10,818 nucleotides of DNA from Bacteroidota bacterium. Its GTDB lineage: Bacteria; Bacteroidota; Bacteroidia; Chitinophagales; Chitinophagaceae. Below the pieces are notes generated by a model that saw only the letters and a list, made by a program, of their open reading frames with translations, did no database searches and was not told the DNA's origin. A program made the position numbers and the translations under genes. The stretch lies in the NCBI GenBank assembly GCA_023386395.1, contig JAEWJV010000036.1, forward strand, positions 1 through 10,818, read 5' to 3'. Positions 5,456-10,818 of the stretch are shown piece after piece (within the stretch, counting starts at the first letter, position 1; the number at the start of each line of letters is the position of its first letter).

Positions 5456-5520
5456 TTGGATGGTTAGTTGATTGGTTGAACGGATTAGGAAATAAGGGAT
5501 TTGTAATTAGGAATTAGGAA
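5451..5520. repeat. Intergenic short repeats (GTTGATTGG and ATTAGGAA)
   Basis: GTTGATTGG occurs at 5451-5459, overlapping the stop codon of the MazG-like gene, and at 5467-5475. It is followed by three copies of ATTAGGAA within 5483-5520. The first motif is the exact reverse complement of CCAATCAAC after rplJ. The stretch has no gene or clear terminator and looks like a simple, possibly expandable repeat. Confidence 0.45.
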
Positions 5521-5551
5521 TGGGAAATAACTTTTGAACAAATAAAAAACA

Positions 5552-5965
5552 TTGAAGCAACTAACATATAATATATCGGAAATAAAAACTGTTGCCTGGC
5601 AATTATGGAATGAGTACAGTTTAAAAAAAATATGGGCATTTCATGCGGCAATGGGCAGTGGTAAAACAACGCTTATTCATGCATTGTGTGAAGTACTGCA
5701 GGTGAAAGATGCCGTAAGCAGCCCGACTTTTGCCATCATAAATGAATATACAAGCCCTGTTGCCGGAACGATATTTCATATTGACGGCTATCGCATGAAA
5801 GATGAAACGGAAGCTGTGCAGGCAGGTTGCGAAGATTGTATTGAAAGTGGCCATTATTGTTTTATTGAATGGCCCGAGAAATTTCCGGAGCTTTTGCCGG
5901 AAGATACATTGCACATTTCATTAGAAGCGATTGATAATAAAGTGCGTAAGCTTGTATTTCTTTAG
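5552..5965 (+). CDS. tsaE: TsaE, ATPase of the t6A37 tRNA-modification complex
   Basis: TsaE (YjeE) is the ATPase of the TsaB-TsaD-TsaE complex that places threonylcarbamoyl on A37 of ANN-decoding tRNAs; it is essential in many bacteria. Visible are the Walker A region MGSGKTT (34-40), SPTF (57-60), the NEYTS segment, the HIDGYR motif (76-81) and the FIEWPEKFPELLP block (104-116). Two P-loop positions deviate: the usual first Gly (GxxxxGKT) is Ala32 and the usual acidic residue before Met is Ala33, although GSGKT itself is intact. The only suitable start is TTG at 5552, because an in-frame stop lies 6 nt before the first codon after it and the next ATG falls inside the P-loop. Length 137 is normal. 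It lies 49 nt before ald, an adjacency common in Bacteroidetes, and the two genes are probably co-transcribed. Confidence 0.93.
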   Translation: MKQLTYNISEIKTVAWQLWNEYSLKKIWAFHAAMGSGKTTLIHALCEVLQVKDAVSSPTFAIINEYTSPVAGTIFHIDGYRMKDETEAVQAGCEDCIESGHYCFIEWPEKFPELLPEDTLHISLEAIDNKVRKLVFL

Positions 5966-6014
5966 CAACTATTCTAACTTAATATTATTTTTATAGCCCC
6001 AATTAATTTAAAGC

Positions 6015-7229
6015 ATGGCAACTACGAAGCCAATCATCAGCACCGGTTTCAGTTTTGAAACACAAGAAGAAACATTAGACATAAAACCGCAAAGCGCAAA
6101 GTTAACCATAGGCATTCCCAAGGAAATGGTATTGCAGGAAAACCGCGTAGCGCTTATTCCCGAAGCCATTAATGTGCTGGTAAGTAACGGCCATCATGTA
6201 ATTGTAGAAACCAAAGCAGGCGAAGGCAGTAATTATTCCGACAGCGATTTTAGTGAAGCCGGCGCAGAAATAGCTTTAAAAAGGAAGGATGTTTATAAAG
6301 CGCCTATGGTTATTAAAAGTGCCCCCGTAATGGAAGAAGACCTTCCTTTTTTGCATCATAACCAAACCATTATTTCGCCCATTCATCTTTCTATGCTTAA
6401 GAAAGAACTGGTTGAAAAAATGATGGAGAAAAAGATTACGGCACTTGGTTTTGAAAACCTGAAAGATGGTAGTGGTAATTTTCCTATCGTTCGCTGCATG
6501 AGTGAAATTGCCGGCAGCGCAGCCATGCTGATTGCAGGCCAGTATCTCGGCAGCCGTGAAAAGGGCAGGGGCGTTTTATTGGGTGGCATCAGTGGTATTC
6601 CGCCCACAAAAGTTATCATTATCGGCGCCGGTGTTGTGGGCGAATTTGCCACAAGAACAGCGTTGGCTATGGGCGCATCTGTAAAGGTTTTTGATAATAA
6701 TGTTTACCGTTTAAAACGTTTGCAAAACAATCTTGGTGTTCGTACCTGGACGAGTGTTTTAGAACCCCGTATTCTTGCCAAACAATTAAAAACATGCGAA
6801 GTAGCTGTTGGCGCTTTAACCAACCAGGGTGGCAGAAGCCCGATTGTGGTTACGGAAGAAATGGTGGAAAATATGCGCTATGGCAGCGTTATTATCGACG
6901 TGAGCATTGACCGTGGCGGCTGCTTTGAAACCAGTGAAATTACCACACATCAGCACCCCACATTTGTAAAGCATGGTGTAATACATTATTGCGTACCAAA
7001 CATTCCAAGCGGTTATGCCCGCACTGCCAGTCATGCCATCAGCAATGTGCTCATGCCTTTATTACTGGAAGCCGGTGATGCAGGCGGCATAGAAGAAATG
7101 GTATGGCATGATTTTAACCTGCGCAACGGTGTCTATATGTACCGGGGCCATCTTACCGACTTGTATATCAGCCAGCGCTTCGATTTAAAGTTTACTGATT
7201 TGAATTTGTTAATTGCGAGTAAACGATAA
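6015..7229 (+). CDS. ald: Alanine dehydrogenase (NAD-dependent)
   Basis: Converts L-alanine and NAD+ to pyruvate, ammonia and NADH, in the cytoplasm. The 404-residue protein shows both domains of the AlaDH/PNT family. The substrate domain has IGIPKE and ENRVALIPE (R44), MVIKSAPV with K101, and SPIHLS with catalytic H124. The NAD domain has the Rossmann signature IIGAGVVGEFA (203-212), ending the strand at FDNN (D227), and the IDRGG loop with catalytic D299. The C-terminal PNIPSGYARTASHAISN (328-344) is typical. An N-terminal extension of about 30 residues precedes the first strand; the Bacteroidetes clade is often longer than the 371-residue enzyme of Bacillus and Mycobacterium. A pyridine-nucleotide transhydrogenase alpha subunit is the main alternative, but the length, the catalytic set and the lack of membrane helices favour alanine dehydrogenase. 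The stop is only 14 nt from the stop of the convergent carboxypeptidase gene. Confidence 0.92.
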   Translation: MATTKPIISTGFSFETQEETLDIKPQSAKLTIGIPKEMVLQENRVALIPEAINVLVSNGHHVIVETKAGEGSNYSDSDFSEAGAEIALKRKDVYKAPMVIKSAPVMEEDLPFLHHNQTIISPIHLSMLKKELVEKMMEKKITALGFENLKDGSGNFPIVRCMSEIAGSAAMLIAGQYLGSREKGRGVLLGGISGIPPTKVIIIGAGVVGEFATRTALAMGASVKVFDNNVYRLKRLQNNLGVRTWTSVLEPRILAKQLKTCEVAVGALTNQGGRSPIVVTEEMVENMRYGSVIIDVSIDRGGCFETSEITTHQHPTFVKHGVIHYCVPNIPSGYARTASHAISNVLMPLLLEAGDAGGIEEMVWHDFNLRNGVYMYRGHLTDLYISQRFDLKFTDLNLLIASKR

Positions 7230-7243
7230 GCGTATTAAATAAT

Positions 7244-8977
7244 TTATTTCGAAATAATTCTAAATACCGGTATCCTCATATAGCCTGGTTCGCTATATGG
7301 CGAGTGCGTGTAAACGAAATATAATTGCTGCTGTGCGGATGCTGCAAATGCAGCATCTGTTTTCTTTTTATCTTCCAGTTGCTTGCGTATTGCAGGATGT
7401 TGTTTTAAATAAGCTGCCGCAACATCTTCCCAGCGGTAATCGCTGTAATATTCCTTGCGTTGAAGTGCCGCATCAAAAAAATTCCAGGAAAAGAAACTGT
7501 CATCACCCAATGGCTCCAATGTTTCAACAACATACCTGTCTGCATTTTGCCCGGTATAAATTATATAATCACCTTTTAAAAAATGGACGGTATCGTTATA
7601 GATGCTTAACCGGGTATTATAATTGCGGTGATGCTTTTCATAAGCTTTCGGCATAGTTTTATAATCATCTATTTTATAATATTCAACGTTAATTACAGTA
7701 TCTTTTTTTAGCTGCTGCATAATAACATTATTCAGTTTTAACCGGTTTATTGCATCATGCCAGCCCTGCGGAATAATGTATGCTTTTGGTTTTTGTGCAG
7801 ATACAGATGGAATGAAATAATCGTAAAACTTTATTTCCTTTTCAAATGGTTTTGAATGATTGTAATAATAACGTGGCAGGCCGGTAACATCGCTTATCGT
7901 CATAGAAGTATCATAACCTTTAAAGATGATGTTATCAAACTTTGATGAATCAACTTTCCAGCTTAAAGCAAATTCTTTTTGTTGCTTAACGGCGTCAAGC
8001 GAAGCTTTCCTTTTTGCCAGAATATCACCGGAAAATTTTGAAGCCTGTTCAATCACGGTTTGCATAAAACTGTAAGCACTTTTTACACGGTCTGAATATG
8101 GTTTCAGCATGTGTGTTTCAGGCATAAAAGCTATCGTTTCAAATAAAGCTGCATAACCCGTGCTATACCTTGGCGCATCGTAATAAGCTTCCCATCCGTT
8201 CTTTAAACTGCTTTCTTCAAAGTTTACATATGGGCACATATCCCAGTTCTTTTCCTGCATGCCTTTATACAACGCCGGTTCAAAAACATCGTGCAGAAAA
8301 TTACCGATTTCACCGCCAAGCTTGTTATGCAGCGTTGTAAGCAATGTCATTGTGTGCTGATAGTCGGCGCCATCGCTTACATGGTTATCTATAAAAATAT
8401 CAGGGTTCAATTGCTGGAATATTTTTTCAAAAGCCAATGCATTTTTAGAATCTGCTTTTATAAAATCGCGGTTAAGATCGAGGTTTTGACTATTGCCGCG
8501 AAAGCCATATTGTTCCGGGCCATTTTGATTCACCCTTGAAAAAGGGCCCCTGTTTAAACTTCCGCCAATATTATAAACGGGAATGACAGCCAGCACTACA
8601 TTTCCGGGCAATTTTATTTTGCCTTGCGCAAGATTGCGCAGCAGCAGCATGCTTGCATCAATACCATCCGGTTCGCCGGGATGAATACCGTTATTAACCA
8701 GTACAACCACCTTATGCTGCAGGTGCCAGTTATTGATATTAAAATTTTTATCAGCAGCAAATAACACAACATGCAAAGGATAACCGGCATCAGTGGTATC
8801 GCCTGTTAATATTTTTATTGTGGGAAAGGATTTTGCAAGCTGTTTATAATAGTCAATACATTCAAAATAGGTTGCACTTTGTTTGCCATTTGATTTTTCA
8901 AAAATAGTAACCAGGTTTTGTGAAAAGGATATTTGTACAGCTAGTAAGAATATGGATAGGAAAAAACTTTTTTGCAT
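7244..8977 (-). CDS. Secreted M14-family zinc carboxypeptidase
   Basis: A 577-residue exported metallopeptidase. Residues 1-19 are a signal peptide (MQKSFFLSIFLLAVQISFS, then Q), so it acts in the periplasm or outside the cell. The M14 zinc motif HPGEPDG is at 99-105 (ligands H99 and E102), the third ligand is H199 in DIFIDNHVSD, and the substrate-binding NLDLNRDF is at 166-173 (R170). The likely catalytic Glu is E280 in AALFETIAFMPETHML. The remaining C-terminal part of about 270 residues is not recognised as a known domain and may be a beta-rich accessory region; the protein lacks a T9SS-type C-terminal signal that I can see. Peptide specificity cannot be inferred. It stands alone on the minus strand, convergent with ald and divergent from the collagen-like lipoprotein. 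Confidence 0.9.
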   Translation of the reverse strand: MQKSFFLSIFLLAVQISFSQNLVTIFEKSNGKQSATYFECIDYYKQLAKSFPTIKILTGDTTDAGYPLHVVLFAADKNFNINNWHLQHKVVVLVNNGIHPGEPDGIDASMLLLRNLAQGKIKLPGNVVLAVIPVYNIGGSLNRGPFSRVNQNGPEQYGFRGNSQNLDLNRDFIKADSKNALAFEKIFQQLNPDIFIDNHVSDGADYQHTMTLLTTLHNKLGGEIGNFLHDVFEPALYKGMQEKNWDMCPYVNFEESSLKNGWEAYYDAPRYSTGYAALFETIAFMPETHMLKPYSDRVKSAYSFMQTVIEQASKFSGDILAKRKASLDAVKQQKEFALSWKVDSSKFDNIIFKGYDTSMTISDVTGLPRYYYNHSKPFEKEIKFYDYFIPSVSAQKPKAYIIPQGWHDAINRLKLNNVIMQQLKKDTVINVEYYKIDDYKTMPKAYEKHHRNYNTRLSIYNDTVHFLKGDYIIYTGQNADRYVVETLEPLGDDSFFSWNFFDAALQRKEYYSDYRWEDVAAAYLKQHPAIRKQLEDKKKTDAAFAASAQQQLYFVYTHSPYSEPGYMRIPVFRIISK

Positions 8978-9001
8978 GCGTTAAAGATAATAACCGTAAA
9001 G

Positions 9002-9019
9002 ACATTAATTTATTAATGT
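9002..9019. promoter_or_regulatory. 18-bp near-perfect palindrome in the divergent promoter region
   Basis: ACATTAATTTATTAATGT: two 8-bp arms (9002-9009 and 9012-9019) with a TT centre. It lies 25 bp upstream of the carboxypeptidase start and 168 bp upstream of the lipoprotein start. The length and symmetry fit a binding site for a dimeric regulator; AT-rich chance palindromes are also common. The rest of the 8978-9186 gap has no clear promoter match. Confidence 0.35.
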
Positions 9020-9186
9020 GAATATTTTGAAAAGCTGTTTCAGCTATTTGATTAAATCCCATTATGCATGTAACTCAATTTTTTGTACCAATAAATTTTT
9101 CTGTATTATAAATTAGTATTTTCACTTTTAAAGAAACTAATTGAAAGCCCTTCTTTTTCCTATTCACATTTAAAACTACTTATTGT

Positions 9187-9771
9187 ATGAACAGAAAATT
9201 TTATGCATTTCTGATTGTATGCCTGTCTGCCTGCTTATTTTTTACAGCCTGCTCAAAAACCGGCCCTGAAGGCCCGCAGGGCGAACAAGGCCCTCCGGGA
9301 GAAACCGGCGCCCAGGGCGAACAGGGCGCGAAAGGTGATACCGGCACAGCCAATGTAATTTATTCAGGATGGCTTGATGTTACTTACGATGCTGATACAG
9401 TTCATGATGGTGAAGTAATTGACACCATTGGTTTTTATGCCGGCATAACATCAGAAAGCCTTACCAGCGATATAATTAATGGTGGTGACATTCATGTTTA
9501 TTTCAACTTTGGAACCGCTGATGAACCTAACGTTGTGCTCCTGCCTTTTCTTGATATATATTCTGGCATCAGCATAACGCCTTCTTTCACGATCAATAAT
9601 ATTTTTCTTTATGCTAATGCAGATGCCAGTACAGTTTCAGACGGGAATGTGGCTTATTATCAGTACAGGTATGTGCTAATTCCCGGCGGGGTTTCAGGTA
9701 ATGCAGTTGTGCATCCGCCAGACTGGAAAGATTACAATGCAGTAAAAGCATTTTATCATTTGCCGGATTAA
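9187..9771 (+). CDS. Collagen-like (Gly-X-Y) surface or periplasmic lipoprotein
   Basis: A 194-residue predicted lipoprotein. The signal peptide MNRKFYAFLIVCLSACLFFT ends at a lipobox with C22 as the likely lipid anchor (FTAC); an earlier LSAC (C16) is a competing match. From G26 come ten Gly-X-Y triplets (GPE GPQ GEQ GPP GET GAQ GEQ GAK GDT GTA), the collagen triple-helix pattern, rich in charged residues and with one GPP. A globular, aromatic- and Asp/Thr-rich domain follows (about residues 56-194), starting VIYSGWLDVTYD and ending AVKAFYHLPD. Collagen-like stretches after lipid anchors occur in many Bacteroidetes proteins. The triplets are too few for a stable triple helix without help, so they may be a trimerising stalk that displays the C-terminal domain. 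That domain's function is unknown. A strong terminator follows directly. Confidence 0.85.
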   Translation: MNRKFYAFLIVCLSACLFFTACSKTGPEGPQGEQGPPGETGAQGEQGAKGDTGTANVIYSGWLDVTYDADTVHDGEVIDTIGFYAGITSESLTSDIINGGDIHVYFNFGTADEPNVVLLPFLDIYSGISITPSFTINNIFLYANADASTVSDGNVAYYQYRYVLIPGGVSGNAVVHPPDWKDYNAVKAFYHLPD

Positions 9772-9780
9772 TTACCGGAT

Positions 9781-9829
9781 AATAAAAAGAAGCCGTCTGA
9801 AAAGACGGCTTCTTTTTATTAAATTTTTT
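9781..9829 (+). terminator. Intrinsic terminator after the collagen-like lipoprotein gene
   Basis: A perfect 18-bp stem (9781-9798 with 9803-9820) carries a GAAA tetraloop (GNRA type) and a GC-rich inner part, AGCCGTCT/AGACGGCT. The right arm contains its own T-run and more Ts follow at 9824-9830. The A-run on the left arm makes it able to work in both directions. Confidence 0.88.
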
Positions 9830-9921
9830 TGAGATTGATTTTACAACATTCATGCACCAGCATCTTTGCGGTTCCTGCGATATAATAACAACAGGTCAAA
9901 TATTGTTTTAAAAAATAAAAG

Positions 9922-10749
9922 ATGAAGAAAATATTGTTTGCCATTTTGTTTATGACGGCTTGTTTTTTTGTAAATGCAGCCAATGTTGATACTATTGCCA
10001 TTTACAGTAAAAGCATGTATAAAAAGGTGAAGTGTATTGTTATAACGCCGTCGAAATATGCAACAGATACTGCACATTTGCCGGTTGTTTATTTGCTGCA
10101 CGGTTATAGTGGCAATTACAGCGACTGGGTTTTGAAAGCACCGGATTTATTACAAGCAATTGATGAAAATGGTTTTATAGTTGTTTGCCCTGATGGCGCT
10201 TTTGGCAGTTGGTATTTCGATAGTCCGGTAGATACGAGCATGAAATATGAAACCAATGTTGCGCTTGAAATTCCTGAATATATTGATGCAAATTACAGAA
10301 CCATTGCCTCGCGTAAAGCCCGTGCCATAACGGGCTTGAGCATGGGCGGGCATGGCGCATTATATCTTGCTATAAAGCACAGAGATATTTTTGGTGCAGC
10401 AGGCAGCATGAGTGGCGGCGTTGATTTCAGGCCATTTCCCGATAACTGGGATATTAAAAAATACCTCGGTGATTATGCTTCAAATAAAGATGTGTGGGAT
10501 AAAAACGTTGTGGTGAACCTTGCCGGTTCTTTACAAAATGATGAGCTTAAACTGATATTTGATTGCGGCGTAAATGATTTTTTCATACAGGTTAACCGCG
10601 ATCTCCATAAGAAATTACTGGATAATAAAATTGATCATGATTACATTGAAAGGCCTGGTGAACATAACTGGGTTTACTGGAATAATTCAATAAAATACGA
10701 GCTGCTTTTTTTTCGCCGGTATTTTATTGACAACAAAATGATGAACTGA
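9922..10749 (+). CDS. Secreted esterase, alpha/beta-hydrolase fold (esterase D / PF00756 type)
   Basis: A 275-residue exported hydrolase of the putative-esterase family, which includes S-formylglutathione hydrolase, antigen 85 and feruloyl esterases. Residues 1-19 form a signal peptide (MKKILFAILFMTACFFVNA); C14 resembles a lipobox Cys, but the hydrophobic run continues past it, so signal peptidase I is more likely. The fold markers are VVYLLHGYSGNYSDW (55-69, oxyanion-hole region), the nucleophile elbow GLSMGGHGA (138-146, S140), FDCGVNDFF (213-221, D219 the probable acid) and GEHNWVYW (246-253, H248). The complete Ser-Asp-His triad suggests an active enzyme. Substrate is unknown; formylglutathione is unlikely for an exported protein, and polysaccharide acyl groups are a reasonable guess. 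It is preceded by the lipoprotein terminator, so it needs its own promoter; a weak candidate is CATCTTTG at 9861-9868. Confidence 0.9.
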   Translation: MKKILFAILFMTACFFVNAANVDTIAIYSKSMYKKVKCIVITPSKYATDTAHLPVVYLLHGYSGNYSDWVLKAPDLLQAIDENGFIVVCPDGAFGSWYFDSPVDTSMKYETNVALEIPEYIDANYRTIASRKARAITGLSMGGHGALYLAIKHRDIFGAAGSMSGGVDFRPFPDNWDIKKYLGDYASNKDVWDKNVVVNLAGSLQNDELKLIFDCGVNDFFIQVNRDLHKKLLDNKIDHDYIERPGEHNWVYWNNSIKYELLFFRRYFIDNKMMN

Positions 10750-10752
10750 AAA

Positions 10753-10816
10753 ATTATTAGCTACAGATACACAGATTTATTTATGCATCTGTAGCTAATA
10801 ATACTTATTCTTTTTT
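10753..10816 (+). terminator. Intrinsic terminator after the esterase gene
   Basis: A perfect 16-bp inverted repeat (10753-10768 and 10787-10802) encloses an 18-nt loop. A six-T run lies at 10811-10816, close to the window end. The loop repeats ACAGAT (10771-10776), so the right arm could pair with either copy and the hairpin can adopt two registers. Confidence 0.72.
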
Positions 10817-10818
10817 AT

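Noticed and set aside
5123..5965. Toxin-antitoxin or defence system around the MazG-like gene
   Set aside because: MazG-like here is a stand-alone pyrophosphohydrolase beside housekeeping genes; no MazE/MazF-type or nuclease partner is visible.
7297..7656. Plus-strand ORF opposite the carboxypeptidase gene
   Set aside because: It lies within the clear M14 gene and has no family features.
9922..9963. Lipobox-like MTAC in the esterase signal peptide
   Set aside because: The hydrophobic segment continues after the Cys (FFVNA) and ends at a normal signal peptidase I site, so a lipoprotein is less likely.

Overview
The window looks like chromosomal DNA of a Bacteroidetes bacterium, most likely of the family Chitinophagaceae or close to it. 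This is inferred from four things: the protein sequences; the Bacteroidetes-type promoter motif TAnnTTTG, seen upstream of several genes; weak or absent Shine-Dalgarno sequences; and a moderate-to-low GC content. There are no transposases, integrases, phage genes, CRISPR arrays or rRNA/tRNA genes. It is mostly housekeeping and core-metabolism DNA, followed by a segment of exported proteins.

Positions 1-2000 hold small genes of poorly known function. These are a DUF808 membrane protein cut by the window edge (minus), a VOC-fold protein (minus), a 61-residue Cys-containing protein (minus), a divergent DUF2200 protein (plus), and an unlisted 51-residue ORF with one hydrophobic segment (minus, 1713-1868).

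Positions 2050-4525 form a ribosomal protein operon, rplK-rplA-rplJ-rplL (L11, L1, L10, L7/L12). It starts at a strong Bacteroidetes promoter with a structured leader of about 100 nt and ends at a clear intrinsic terminator. The usual flanking genes are missing: secE/nusG are not upstream and rpoB/rpoC are not downstream. The 154-nt rplJ-rplL gap is unusually rich in inverted and direct repeats, including a hairpin followed by a T-run, which may set the L10 to L7/L12 ratio.

Positions 4550-7230 run on the plus strand: a four-helix membrane protein of unknown function, a MazG-like nucleotide pyrophosphohydrolase, tsaE (ATPase for the t6A37 tRNA modification, apparently with a TTG start) and alanine dehydrogenase (ald).

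Positions 7244-10818 encode exported proteins: an M14-family zinc carboxypeptidase (minus), a collagen-like Gly-X-Y lipoprotein (plus) and a secreted alpha/beta-hydrolase esterase (plus). The lipoprotein and the esterase are each followed by a strong hairpin terminator. A near-perfect 18-bp palindrome lies between the divergent carboxypeptidase and lipoprotein genes.

I see no convincing new multi-gene system. The points most worth a second look are the isolated rplKAJL operon with its leader and internal hairpin, the small membrane ORF, the shared repeats in two intergenic regions, and the collagen-like lipoprotein.
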